A stretch of 64,000 nucleotides of DNA from Kalaharituber pfeilii (Eukaryota > Ascomycota > Pezizomycetes > Pezizales > Pezizaceae), in assembly GCA_015179045.1 (NCBI GenBank), contig WHUZ01000084.1, forward strand, positions 203,783 to 267,782, in the 5' to 3' direction. Below are positions 20,026 through 32,310 of the stretch, piece after piece. A program made the translations under genes and the position numbers. Position 1 is the stretch's first letter; each line of letters begins with the position of its first letter. The notes under the pieces were generated by a model. It was given only the letters and a program-made list of their open reading frames with translations, searched no databases and was not told the DNA's origin.

Positions 20026-21975
20026 ATGACAACCTCGGCCTCGACCGACAGAAGCGCGCCCGACGGCGACGCAGTTCCGCGCCCGGGCAGCGCGAGGCAC
20101 ATCTGGAACACACTCGTTGCGGCGTATCCGCGCGCTGAGGGCCCCTTCGCCCCGCGCCATCCGCTGCGGCCGCTGCCGGCAGCAATCAGGCGGCCCGGCC
20201 TCCCCAGGCTCTCGCTGCGGACCAGCCCGCAGGACCTTCTGTACGGGCCGCGCATCACCCTCGCCCCGTCTGGAGCCGACCGCCCGAGCGCGCTGTACCA
20301 TGAGGACGCCCGGCCGCCCTTCTCGTGGCCCGCGAGGGATGTGCACGGCTGGACGACGCTGCCCCCGCTGTCGGATTCAACGCCCCCCGCGCTGCCCGAC
20401 CCCTCGCCCCCCACGCATCCCTTCTTTTATTTGGCCCATGAGGAGGCCGTCGCAGCGGAAGAAGCGACTGCTGCAGCAGGGGCGCCAAACGCTGGGGGCG
20501 TGGGGCTGCCGGAGCCCCCAGCGGATTATGCGTCAGAGGCCAGTTCAGAATCCGGATCCTCAGCGCCGCCACCAAGGCCTCCAAGGCGAACGAAGCATAG
20601 CCGTCTCTGGCGGCATATTCAGCACATACTGGATTCTCTATGGCCGCGAGCATCGCTGCTCATGAGTGTAGCGACAATCTCGGCCGGGTTATACTTGCTA
20701 GGTTGCCCGTTGACATTCCTTGCGCCAATAAAACCAATTCTTGTCACTTGGGGATTTATACCGAACGATGGCGAATGTGTGGGCCACGCGCATGAGCTCA
20801 CATTTTTCGTTGCAGTATTCATGATAACGGTATATCTTTCTTTTTTTTTTTCTTTTTTTTTTGTCACGTGACCCCGCAAGTAGCTTTTCGCCATAGCAGG
20901 GCTAACAGTATGTCTGAAGAGATTTGTAAATTCGTATCCTGGACTCGAAGGCTACTTTCTCCTACGGGATCTCTTTTTAGGGACCTATGTAGTTAGAAAG
21001 GTTGCGATATACCTTTGGGAGGCCGGCTTGTACCCTGTTGAAGAAGATGAGTGGGTTCTCATAAAGTCTGGGTCCTTCGTCGATTTCCTGCGCGACTACG
21101 TTCCCAAGATTTCATCGCACTCAAGGGCAAGATACTGCGAGGCATACGCTTATCCTCCGTTCACGCCTTTCGAGAACAGCCATTGTGGCAGTAATGTGTC
21201 TGGCTGGACGCAGGAGACCAAGGTTTCATGGCACGACAGTGTCCCACTCGGGGAAGCAGATTGGGGCTTCTATAGGACTGTTGCTCTCTATAGTCTCTCC
21301 GTGCTCGCTTACTTTGGCGCGTTTCCCATCTTCTGTGGGGTCATTCAGGAGGGTACGTCGCTTGCCCATGAGTATGTTTTTACGAAATTCCCCTGCTTCA
21401 TGGGATACTTCTTGTACCACTGTTCCTGCATTGTAATTCATACACTGCCCACTACCTTTTTGCTGCACATACCTGCCGCAATCCTGAAATCAGAAGTCGC
21501 ATCTACCACAGGCTTCCTCACCGTTGTCACTATTCTGGAAGCATATCTGGCTCGACATTATCTCAAGCCAAAATACGAATGGGAGCTTCAGGCCACCTTT
21601 GCAGTGTATAAGGTTATCGGCATGGCTGCTTGGACTATCCTCGTCGCAGTTGCCTGGCAACTTTGGACATCTATCTGGATCAAGTTGTACACAGCTCACC
21701 GACGTGGTCCGAGGATTAAAAACACAGCGAAGCGGAAAGGGATATTGGGCTGGGTATGTAGACGGTTTCTTGCATACTATGATGGCTTTTTCAGGGCATC
21801 GTGGACAAGTTATCCCACCATTGCATTCCCGGAGTACGGGGCAGGAAAACGAGCAAGCTATACGTTCGTAATATGGCTGAATTTCATGTTAAAATGCCTT
21901 ATTATACTGTTAACTGCCATCAGGGCAGTGAGAGTTATATGGGCCCTTTGCCTTTGGGTGTTTTTCTGGAGGTGA
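20026..21975 (+). CDS. Uncharacterised multi-pass membrane protein (gene B)
   Basis: Model: exon 1 20026-20829, a 90-bp intron (GTATAT...CTAACAGTATGTCTGAAG), exon 2 20920-21975; 619 aa, in frame. Residues 1-200 are Pro/Ala/Ser-rich and disordered. A hydrophobic segment follows (LLMSVATISAGLYLLGCPL), and another near the splice junction (ELTFFVAVFMITV). Exon 2 holds at least four more: about FYRTVALYSLSVLAYFGAF, the YFLYHCSCIVIHTLPTTFLL region, MAAWTILVAVAWQLWTSIW, and the C-terminal FVIWLNFMLKCLIILLTAIR to the end. Charged loops separate them (AHRRGPRIKNTAKRKG). No family is recognised, so a transporter or organelle membrane protein is only a guess. The intron is mostly a dispersed retroposon tail. 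Neighbour gene A is transcribed away from it. Confidence 0.6.
20840..20903 (-). repeat. Retroposon 3' tail, family B, inside the gene B intron
   Basis: A poly-T run with one C, then GTCACGTGACCCCGCAAG, then TTCGCCATAGCAGGGCTAAC. It matches the blocks at 360, 1958 and 60000. It fills about 64 of the 90 intron bases, including the stretch just before or overlapping the branch point CTAAC (20902-20906). Confidence 0.6.
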
Positions 21976-24900
21976 AAGTAACCTATGGCTCTTTTTCCAT
22001 AGGGCAGAAAAGTATCTCTGGTTGCTGGGACACGTTGGAGTGCTATCTAAACTAATGGATCTTTTCTGGTTTGGGAGTCATGTCGACATATATACCTACC
22101 AAAGGATAAATTGACCATTGGATACCAAGGACAATCTCAACACAATCGTCATATGTCAATATCAAAATCAGGAGCAGCCGAGTCTGCCGTTGGCGCCATT
22201 TTCTTACAATCAGCCGAGTGGTAGACTAGAATTTTCATTACACTCTAATTGGTCTGTCACCTTGGGTACGAGAACACAGTCATCACATGTTTTTGGTTAT
22301 TTTAATTTTAGGCACTCGCTACATAAATATATATCGCTGTTTTGTTTAATTTAGCTATGATTTGTACTACACTTTCATTTGGTTTCACGCTTGAAGTCTT
22401 TATCTAAGAATCATCGAGCCTTCTCATAGCATTGGTCAACTAAGTGCTTGTAATACACCCAATCCGTGTTCCGAGCAAGTTAGCCTACAGTCTGGCTAGC
22501 TACTATGTGACACTTTAAGTGCCTACAAATGTGCAACCAAGGTGGATTTTCTTGAAGTTTGCCCACAGCCATGCAGCAGCGTGAGCCAGTGCAATTTTGT
22601 TTTTTCAGGGATTCTACAGGAGACACACGCATCGATCGAGGCCTTCGAATTCGTTACACTTTCATGCACCAACACGCATACAAGGCCAGAGGCCAGACAG
22701 AGATTGGAAGATTTTACATCTTTAATGGGATATTTTTACATATTTTATGGGATATGCAACAGCACCATTTATGGAATACCTCGACTTAATATCAGGATTT
22801 TGACTCGAGACTATATCTTGTAGGACAGTGGGCTATGGCACATACGTATTACAGCATGGTGTGCATCGCCTAGATAGGCCAAGCAATATCGGATTTGCGG
22901 CCGAGGGGGCGCAGTAGCGAGATTTACGAAATGCAATCATCTAAACATGGATAATGTCAGAGATCGTACCTAGCTGGTAACCTATTACTACTCAGAACAC
23001 CAACCACCCCCGAGGTAGTATGAGACAGAACTGAGTGTATCATGTGCAGCATCGCTCGTATCTCTGAATTTTTTTTTCAAACAATGAGATAAAGCATAGG
23101 TATTGGTTCAGTAACAATGGCCTTATTGAGGCTGATATTCATTAACTAAAACCGGGACAGTCCCCACGACCGAAGTGATCTGGTCCCCCCCTCCCACTCT
23201 TGATCTTTTGTTAATAACCAACATATTCTTTGTTTGCAGGGCCGTGTGGATAATACTATTTTGCCAAGAAAAACCCATATAGTCCTTTGTTACACGGACG
23301 CCTTTTTTTCCACATGCAAGAATGTGAATGGTCACAGTTACGATCGCAATTTACAACCAATCACATCTACTTCGTGACCACCGTTCCTCGCATGCACGAC
23401 CGGATAGCTGCCACTTTTGGCCTGGGACCCTGATACAAAAGCGACTGTAAAGATTGAGAACGTAAACATGCCTTACTTAAGGGATGCCACAGCATTGATA
23501 TGAGTATGTTATATTTTGAGCTTGGGGTTCATTGCCTTCTATGCCGCTAACTAACCTCCTTCTAGAACTCGCTCCAGTATTTTTTTTTTTTTTTGTTTGT
23601 GTGTGTGTGCAACTGGAGTCTACCATCTACAGTCGCTTGCTTCTGTATACATAGCGCCTAGAAGCAAATCGCTGGAAGAGGCGATTTTAAACCCAAAAAA
23701 AAAAAAAAAAAAAAAAGTACTGGCAAGTCTTGGTCTAATCACAAACGTTACTCTTCGTATCAGCATCAATTTTCTCCTTGTTTTCCCACTTCCATATCTC
23801 GATCCGCAAAAAATTTACTATCATTATTATTATTATTATTTTTTCCCCTAATTATTTATTTAGGTTTTTTTTATATCTCAGAAGATTGTCGTATATGGTG
23901 TGTATAGTGGGCATTATGCGAGACAAAACACCCAACCAGGGTTGTGCTTTTTTCTTTTTTCTCATCTGCCACAGCTGCGGGCACCTTGGTGGGTAGTTGA
24001 GTCGAGGACAAGAAAGCGCTAACTGTGACGAAACCTGGGGCTGCTGCATTACCGTACAAGGGAGAAGTAGCGTAACCGCACTAATCTTTTGTCGTTGTGT
24101 GGGGGGCGCCCTACTCTACTCAAGTATGATATTGTATCACTCAGTATTTGATTTTTTGCTAGAGGTTTTTCGCATTCTCAAGCTGACTATGGGCCGTGCA
24201 TTGCTACACCTTACTAATCTTGTGTGGCCAACCGAGTGGTCCTAGTATCTCATGTAAAAAAAGCCTAATAGCATGGCCACAGCTTACTCGGAATTTTAAT
24301 GCCAAAAAAGACAAGTTTCCCTTCGGCGAGGCCAACCTTGTTGGACGATACTAGTATGATACTTACATCACCACTGGCCTGATCCACTCAACTGTAAAAA
24401 AATCCGCGATGGGACGACAGGCCATAGACGAATTTCCGCTGACATCAACAGTTGGGGGGGACCATGTAGAAGCATCCCTGGACTATCATAGCCTGACAGC
24501 AGGAAGCAACTTGATTTGTTTGTGAAAAAAAAAAGCAATACGTTACCGTTCTACCGTGTTTACGACACCAGTTCTACTGGTGATCTCGATGACACTAGGT
24601 ATATACGCTGCAAAACCATCTAGCTAACTACAGCAGGTGGATGTATCTAGGTAGGAAAGCCGTCTGTGAGAATTATTACGAACCTGAAGCCGTTTAGCAG
24701 TAATATAAGCTACCAAGGTACTTGCTATTAGTATTTTACTTGATGTTCCTTCTGCGCTTTTGGCTTGCGCACGACTGGTAGACCATTCATGATCTCATGC
24801 CCAGCCTACGGGACGGTGCGCTGCAGTGTCGAATATTCGTGACATACTTAGGCCGCCATGCAAATAGACCAGTATTTAGCGAACACTTGTATGCGGCCCG

Positions 24901-25859
24901 CAGCCATCCGCGCCACGGTACGGTACATACCTCTTAGTACTCTAGATACACGACAGGCGCACGCCTCACCACAGGCGCTTCACGATTGGCTTGGAAACGT
25001 CGCCCTCACCAGCGCATTGCTTGCAGCTGTCACAGGCGCCAGAGCAGCGATAGTGGAATCGGCATTGACTTGCCCTGATTGTACTTGACGAGACTGGCTC
25101 TGATTCCTGCTACTAGCGCTCCGCCTGGCTGGGCACCGTGGCCAACGCTCATCAGTCACCCTTCCCTCGTCAGACTAGCCCTCCTCCCTCTGGCGTCGAG
25201 AGTTTGTTTGACTGGTATGTGCACCTTGGTGGCCTACTCCACTCGTTGGCGCCCCTCTCAGCCTAGGTTGGGTCTTTGGGGCAGTTGACCTGCCGATTAA
25301 TCACATTTTCTCGCTCGAAATATGGTTACTTGTATGCCCACAGCAGCCTAGACGAGACCTGCTGCCATATGTGAACCAGACCAGCCCAACCCAACGAAAA
25401 GCCAATCATCTGTCTTCTGGAATCGGTCACTTCGGTAAGGGCGCGCACACCCTGCAGGATACCTTTGCACTTTGTACCCTGGGCCTATGGTTTTCGTTAC
25501 TTTTTTTCTTCCATTGCCAGGTTTTGGTTTTCCTCTGGGACAACGGCCCGAAACGAAGGGGCTGCTTGTGCAGGTTTACACACAGAACCCACAGGAAATT
25601 TTCCGGGTATTAGGCTGGATCTACAACAGTATATAGACTCTCGTGCATCCCCACTTGCGTGCTCCGTTGACTTGAACTCGTGGCTGCAGCATTAAGTCGG
25701 CATTTATACGCCAGTATTTCCAGAATATTGGGGGATTTTTTGTACCTGTCTCGGCATCCATTATTTACCAGTATCCCCAAGGAGTATCTTATATACATCG
25801 GCCACGCACCCTCTGCGACTTTTCCCGTTTCCGAATTCGGTCATCCAGCAAACATAAAT
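21976..25859. other. Long gene-free region
   Basis: No frame above 93 codons and none with recognisable motifs. Contents are poly-T at 23579-23594, poly-A at 23696-23716 followed by an unrelated stretch, and an (ATT)n run at 23820-23840. The last ~200 bp should contain the ZIP gene promoter. A minus-strand frame at 23123-23335 was examined and not assigned. Confidence 0.5.
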
Positions 25860-27662
25860 ATGCATACAGGATATCACAACCGGGGGAGGGTCTTTAACTA
25901 CAGCCATGGCTGTGTACGAAAAATTGCGCTGGGCATGGTGTTGATTACATGTTGCCTGATGGGGCATGTTGTAAAAGCACAGGAGGCCGATGAGATTCGC
26001 TGTTCTACTGTTAGCGGTCAGAGGTTAGTGATCTTTCACATTGCCTCGCAGTCTCCTTCCCATTTATACATTCTCACCGTACACTGGGCTACTGGTTTCC
26101 GGAGTCATTAGCAAATTGTTAACATTGTTAGCAGCCATTGTGTTGGACCTGATGGAGCCACATCTATATCATCACTCACGACAGCAACCTCAAGCTCAGT
26201 TGGAACACCTACCATTAGCCCTACAACAACTCATACAGAGGATCACGACCATTCTGAGGAGACTGGACTAACAAACTGTCATATGCATGGCGACGTTCAG
26301 TACTGTGTAAATGCCGACGGGGAAGAAGTTGAAGTTCCTATTGATGAGCACCACGAGGGGGAACATGATCATGCAGAGGGGGAGGACGAACATGATCATT
26401 CAGGAGAGAACTGTCATTTCCATGCGGGGGTCGAACATTGCGGTAGCGATGAAGATTCTTCGTTTGACCCTGCAGTGGATTGTGTAGTACCGAACCGCAG
26501 GTACAACAAACGCTTGAGGATTGGGGCTATATTCATAGTTCTAGTGACAAGCGCCATCGGTAAGATCCATTCCTATGAAACATTGGAAACCATTTAATAA
26601 TTCGATAATTATAGCCGTTTTCGGTCCTGTTTTCTTGTCAAGATTCAGTAAAATTAAACTCACTGGTCTTGTGTTTACCATTATCAAGCAGTTTGGAACT
26701 GGGGTCATCATTGCTACCGCATTGATCCATGTACGTATCTAGCCATGACCTCCTTAATGTGAAATTGTGGCTCACAAACCAATAGCTTATTACCCACGCC
26801 AACTTGCTGTTTGGTAACCCATGTGTCGGAGAACTGAAATACGAGGCAACATCAACCGCCATCGTTATGGCGGGCGCTTTCTCGGCCTTTATCGTGGAAT
26901 ACATTGCAGACCGGATTTTGCAAACCCGCGCCAACAAACAGAAGTCGGATGGATCTGCTGAGGGGGTTGTACCAGCCGTCAGAGACAAAGAGGTTCCCGG
27001 CAGTGGGAATGGCAGTTTGGGTGAACTACCTGGAAGTCAAAATGGATCTACTTCAGCGCAGGCTGGACAAGTCTATCACTCGCATAGTGGCCACGGACAC
27101 TCTCACGGCCCGCTGCTGCACGACAAATTGGCTGTTTTGGTGATGGAGGGCGGCATTATTTTCCACTCTATTTGTAAGTCCGTTGTAATTCCAGAATTTT
27201 GGAGGTTTTGGCTAACCGAGCTGCTTTATAGTGATCGGCCTTACTCTCGTTGTAGCAGGCGACTCGGTTTTCGCTACCCTTCTGGTTGTTATAGTTTTTC
27301 ACCAGATGTTCGAAGGTCTTGCGCTCGGAGTGCGCATTTCATTGCTTCCCAACAGCGTTATCTCTTATGTTTCAAAGTTGTTGATGGCATTTGCTTTCGC
27401 CGTAATTACACCAATCGGGATGGCCATTGGCGTCGGAGTGCTGAATCGTTTCAACGGCAACGACCGAAGCACGTTGATCGCCATGGCAACTCTGGACTCA
27501 TTTAGTGCAGGGATCCTCCTTTGGGTGGGATTAGTCGAGATGTGGGCCGTAGATTGGGTGTTTGGTGAACTAAGGACGAGTGGACCGGTCAAGACGATGG
27601 CAGCCATGCTGAGTCTTATTGCGGGTATGATACTGATGGGATTGCTTGGAAGATGGGCATAA
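25860..27662 (+). CDS. ZIP-family metal (zinc/iron) transporter
   Basis: Five exons: 25860-26023, 26135-26559, 26615-26730, 26786-27173, 27232-27662; introns of 111, 55, 55 and 58 bp; 507 aa, in frame. It imports divalent zinc or iron at the plasma membrane or a vacuole. A signal-peptide-like segment (about residues 24-42) precedes a Thr/Ser and Asp/Glu/His-rich luminal domain with HCVGPDG, NCHMHGDVQYC and NCHFHAGVEHC motifs, typical of fungal ZIPs with a long N-terminus. Membrane helices follow, with FGPVFLSRF, FGTGVIIATALIH and AGAFSAFIVEY, then a His-rich cytoplasmic loop (HSHSGHGHSHG). The metal-binding motifs MEGGIIFHS and VFHQMFEGLALG are intact, and the end is hydrophobic (MAAMLSLIAGMILMGLLG). 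An inner ATG at 25935 would give 482 aa. No zinc-responsive element was found upstream. Confidence 0.9.
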
Positions 27663-28768
27663 TGACATTTTCTCTGCTGAAGATATTCCCTGGCAATATC
27701 TATTGTATATACAATAGCGTCACGTTTTTGTATTTGCCTTTTTTTTTTTTTTTTTCTCTTCCTAACCCTTTATGTTGTTGCTTTGGCTGCCATCATGACA
27801 CTGGCTGCAAAAGGAATATCTGTTTTTTTCTTTTCGTTCATTTTTATTAATTGGGAATATTGGGCTAAAATGGGAGGTCAACTTCTTTCTTCAAAAACCT
27901 GCGGTTCGCTTGGCTTTTGTCACTATATTCGGGTAGTCTCATTCATGATCATATGTTGTTTATTTAAATTATGATAGACGTTTCCATGCATGCAAAGGAC
28001 GCAAGACCGATTGTGAAGTACCTTGCTTGACTCTAGCGGTTTCGGGGCAAAGAAGCAGAAGATCGTTTTGCACCGTTACTGGGGTCAGTGTCTACATTTG
28101 GGAACGGGTTGCCTTCGCGCGGGGGTTTGTGAGCGAACTACCGCGGGTGCTTCTGCAGACTATGTTAAGCGGACCTGATAGGAGGCTCTGTGCGCACAAC
28201 TGCTGTCTAGTCTCTGGTTCCGAGACTGACTGCTGTCTACAAGTATGGAAGCAAAACGCTGCCCAGACTGTTATTTTTCTTTAGCCTTAGCCTGGGTACG
28301 AGAACTGCAAAACGAGATACTTTGCGCACCATACAATGGCGCAGCAACCATCTCAGGGTCCGGACTACCGCTTGGTTGCTGACTAAGCTACTGAAACTAC
28401 TCACTTGTCGTGGTGGTGTCCACGGCTTAGTCATACCCAATCAGACCGCCGGCAGATAATCAGCGCAAAACGCCCGGATCTTGGCACCCATCATCGTCCA
28501 GCGGCAATATTCCCCGAAGGCTGCTGAGAGGCGCCATTTGCCCCCCTCGCGGAGCTACCCCTGCTTGCTTTTATCACCGAGTGCGCTCCCTGCTTCCCAT
28601 CTTCTGCACTTTGCAGTCGCAATCGTGCACTATCTTACTTTCCTCCCGCGCCTTGCAGTTACCTGCGACATCTCCACTCAGGACCCGTACGAACACCCAA
28701 TTGCGGTCGGCTGGATTCGGCTCATTGATACGACGAAAGGGCAGTGAGGCTACAAGGTTTCTTACAAG
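27663..28768. other. Intergenic between ZIP and complex I genes
   Basis: It contains the ZIP 3' UTR with a T-run at 27739-27757, and the upstream region of the complex I gene. Short frames here lack family signs. Nothing else is recognised. Confidence 0.5.
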
Positions 28769-30090
28769 ATGCTGTCCACAACACGGCAGATTGCGCGAGG
28801 TGCGTTTTGGTCCCCTCCCGTTCGTCGTCTTCGTGTGACCGTAGCTTTGATTCTCTCGTTTTCCTTGCCCGTCGTTATCGTCGTTATCTCGAGGCGAATT
28901 CCCCCCCGCCACACAATTCCACTGCGCAACATAAAAGAGGATATTAGAGCAAAGCTAACATGATTCAATTTGAACCGCACAGTCGCAGTAACCCCCCGCT
29001 CGATTCTTCTCCCCACCACCGTCATCAACGCCACCCCCGTCAGAGCGGTATCGACTTCGGCGGCAAACAAGGCTGAGGTTCCGATGCACAGGACGGCGGG
29101 CGGTGGGCCTCCCGCGCCACTCCCAAGGAGGGAGGTCCCACTGCCTAGTCAGGAGAAGTCGAAGGGGCTGGTGCAGTTTGCGCTGTAGGTGTTTCTCTGA
29201 TTGTCTTGTTATGGACTTTTAGGCAGAATGGGGAGAGCGACGCACCATTGGCGGCGGGGTGGAGAAGGGCGGACGATGGGAAGAGGCATTGTGAGGCATA
29301 CGCAGTATCGGGATACACTGGATGGAGAATATTGAGCTACAATCTGCTACAGCAATGCATCCTTTGCGTAGAAGGATGTTCAATGTTACATCCACTGTCT
29401 TCCGTATCCTCAATCCTTCTCACATACACCCCCCTGTCATTGCGAGAGATCTTCCCGCAACCCCCCCCCAGTTCAAGACCTTCCTCCCTGCAGCTTCACA
29501 ATCTACGAAATCCACGTTTTTACTGATTTATCCACCCCTAGCACCACCATGGACCAAGTCACCAACTGGGCCCGCCAATCCTCCCTGTGGCCCATGACCT
29601 TCGGTCTCGCATGCTGCGCCGTCGAAATGATGCACCTCTCGACCCCTCGCTACGACCAAGACCGTCTCGGAATCATTTTCCGCGCGTCCCCACGACAGTC
29701 GGACGTCATGATTGTGGCAGGAACACTGACCAACAAGATGGCGCCTGCGCTCAGGCAGGTGTATGACCAGATGCCGGAGCCAAGATGGTAAGCAAACCCC
29801 CTCCCCCACCAAACGCTTTTTTCTTTCTCCGTTTTACCCTGAAACGGGGGCGTCAACTGATGCGGCGCCTTTTTTTTCTTAAAAGGGTCATCTCCATGGG
29901 CTCCTGCGCCAACGGCGGCGGATACTACCACTATTCGTACAGCGTCGTCCGCGGCTGCGACAGGGTGGTCCCCGTGGACGTGTACGTCCCCGGATGCCCA
30001 CCCACCGCCGAGGCCCTCATGTACGGCATTCTGCAGCTGCAGCGAAAGATGAGGAATACGAAGATCACGAGGATGTGGTATAGGAGATAG
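28769..30090 (+). CDS. NADH:ubiquinone oxidoreductase 20-kDa (PSST/NDUFS7) subunit
   Basis: Four exons: 28769-28799, 28983-29184, 29542-29787, 29886-30090; introns of 183, 357 and 98 bp; 227 aa, in frame. It is the mitochondrial matrix-arm subunit that carries iron-sulfur cluster N2, the last electron donor to ubiquinone in complex I. Residues 1-40 are a basic, Ser/Thr-rich mitochondrial presequence. The conserved core starts near residue 78 ([20 protein letters not shown]). The four cluster ligands are present: adjacent Cys102-Cys103 (ACCAVEMMH), Cys167 (GSCANGGG) and Cys197 (PGCPP). Length fits fungal orthologues (about 220-230 aa). The 31-bp first exon with a CTAAC branch point 24 bp before the acceptor explains why single-frame searches miss the true start. 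Confidence 0.95.
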
Positions 30091-31074
30091 AATAAGAAGA
30101 GGGCTTCTAGGCGGAAAATATTGGTATTAGGTATCCAGTGGGTCCGGTACGGTGGGGTGGTGTACATATATAATTTTTTTATTTTATTTTATTTTTTTTA
30201 TATATTATTATGCATAGATGAAGCAAAAGCGTAAAAACCAGAAATTGAAATGGCAAAAAGAACAAAATTCTTTATTTGAGGTTTTTAGAGGCTTTTTTTT
30301 TCTCGTTTGAGGGAATGGTACGGGGAAGTTGTGATGGCTACAGGTAAAAGCTAGATTTGTCACCACCATTTTTTCTTTTTTTTTTTTAAATCATGATAGG
30401 GGAAATTACAGCAACGTTGTCTATGGGATCTAGTGGTTCCTCACCGTTCTCCCGCCCGCTTTTTTTTGAACCCAATTGTCCATTTGTTCGACAAGGTAAA
30501 TAAAATTAGTAGAACAAAAAAAAAAAATAAAAAACTTATATACCAAAGGCTGGTCGTCCCGCGCTGCTTCTTTCTTCTTCTTGGTAAAATAGTTGTAGGG
30601 GAAACGTTTTACTGTTTAGGTAAAGCAGTTTGGGTAGTTACCCTGATCTCGGGAACTTTTTTCTGTTCGCCACCGGCGATTTTTCAATGTGGTCAGGCTT
30701 ATTGGGTACGAAGATACCTAGTTCTCCACGTACAAAATGGTACAAAAAAAAAAAAAAATAAAGAAACCAAGTGTGTTGTGGTGATATGATTTCTCACATT
30801 CATCTACTTAATTAACGTTAAATCTCTCTTGCACAGGAATAATTCAGGTAAAATTCATAACAACCACACGGGTTAACGTACAAACAGGAAAGAAAAAAAA
30901 AAAGGCTTCCATTAGCAGTGATTGGGGGGGGGGTATCAGGAAGCCTTCGTGTCCCTCCCCTTAGGGCCAAGGACAGTCATACAAAGCCAAAAACACACGC
31001 AAGCGCGCCTGCTGACCAACGCAGCTATTATTTGTCGTATCATGAACTGACTTTCCAGTAAAGATACAAACTGT
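30091..31074. other. Intergenic between convergent genes
   Basis: 3' regions of the complex I gene (+) and the DJ-1-like gene (-). Several poly-T/poly-A runs, AT-rich sequence and a G9 run at 30925. No gene seen. Confidence 0.55.
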
Positions 31075-32310
31075 TTATGACTGTATCAACGCATCATAAA
31101 CCCCCGCCGCAACTTCATCCACATATCTCTGTCTCGCAATCCTAATTTGCTTCGCGATACCCATTGACAGTTCTCTTGAATCGCCTGGGAACCGCGCCGA
31201 CACGTAATGATAATTCGTGTCAGTGTGCGCAAAAGCACTGCCAGAGCAATATGTTAGCGACAGAGACTCGCCGGAAATTCCTTGATTTGGAAAAAAAAAA
31301 AAAAAATAGAAACTGAAAACGTACCCAGGGCCAAGCGGTCCACGTTTAAACTGCGTTTCGGGATTGTCCAACGCTTTTCGGACCTTAGCGTGAACCCGTT
31401 AGCACAGAACTCTTGCTGCATGGAAACAGTGAACGGAATACTTACAATACCCTCTGTCCATTCAGCTGCCTTCTCCCCGTTACCGTTGTCGTTGCCGTTC
31501 TCATATGCAGCCTCGACGCCTTGAGAAAACGTCCTGTAGTACTCTCCCAGTCCCCACACCTGACCGATGCCCCACCCAATGGTCTCCATCCACTGGGGTA
31601 GAGTCGTTGTTTCGATATTGTGTAGTATGCTCTTGCCAGCATGCGCCGGATCAGGGTAGTCGGCTGGGTATCTTGAGAATGCGACCGGTAAGACGCCGTG
31701 GCAGATTGCGCCTAACACCCGTTGGGGGCGAGGCGGCGATGGCGAGGAGGACACTGGGGTTAATGAGTCAATTGGATTTGTCCGGCGGGAGCAGAGTTGG
31801 ATGTAGTCTCGAAGAGAAGCATGAAGGGGTTTGGAGAAAAAATAGGGGATCATGGTCTTTTCGTGGCCTCCCGGCAGATACACAGCATCTAGCAGAGTCA
31901 ATATGTTGGCAATTGGCAAAAGTGAATGGGAGAGTGGAGTTACCGTAATCTGCAAAATTCACTCTCCCCTCCTCCGCACCACCAAACCTTTTCATGTCTA
32001 AGAATTGCTTTGAGCCCGCCATCTCATACCAACCCTCTACAATGGCATTTTTTGCTCCCATGATGCTCCTGAAAAGCCCCTTCCGCATCAACTTTTCATC
32101 TGGCTTCGGCAACACTCCGGTCTCTGTTGCAAACTCGACCTCCCATCCCTCCTCCTTCGTCAGGTACTGCCAGACAGCTACTACCTCGGTTGGCTCATGA
32201 CCCTGGTCGGCCATAGCAAAGAGGATACGTGGAACTTCAGGGGGAAGAAGCGCAGCGACCCTGAGGGAGATATTTCGTGGTGAGACGAAGCTTTCCTTTG
32301 CTTTCGGCAT
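31075..32310 (-). CDS. DJ-1/PfpI (class I glutamine amidotransferase-like) protein
   Basis: Four exons: 32310-31944, 31888-31446, 31383-31325, 31237-31075; introns of 55, 62 and 87 bp, the last two with GCTAACG/GCTAACA branch points; 343 aa, in frame. The family includes Hsp31-like glyoxalases/chaperones and uncharacterised fungal ThiJ/PfpI proteins, usually cytosolic. Visible marks are the start strand ILFAMADQGHEPTEV, the Glu-containing EFATETG, the YLPGGHEKTM loop, and the nucleophile elbow GAICHGVL with Cys185. The C-terminal part has LDNPETQFKRGP and NYHYVSARFPGD, both typical of the fungal branch. A Ser/Pro-rich insert (VSSSPSPPRPQ) precedes the elbow. The exact reaction cannot be told from the sequence. 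Confidence 0.9.

Noticed and set aside
23123..23335. 70-codon minus-strand frame suspected to be a retroelement piece
   Set aside because: No phrase matches reverse transcriptase, integrase or protease motifs closely enough.
25680..25859. Extension of the ZIP gene further upstream in the same open frame
   Set aside because: No ATG upstream of 25860 in that frame; the extension relies on a CTG start.
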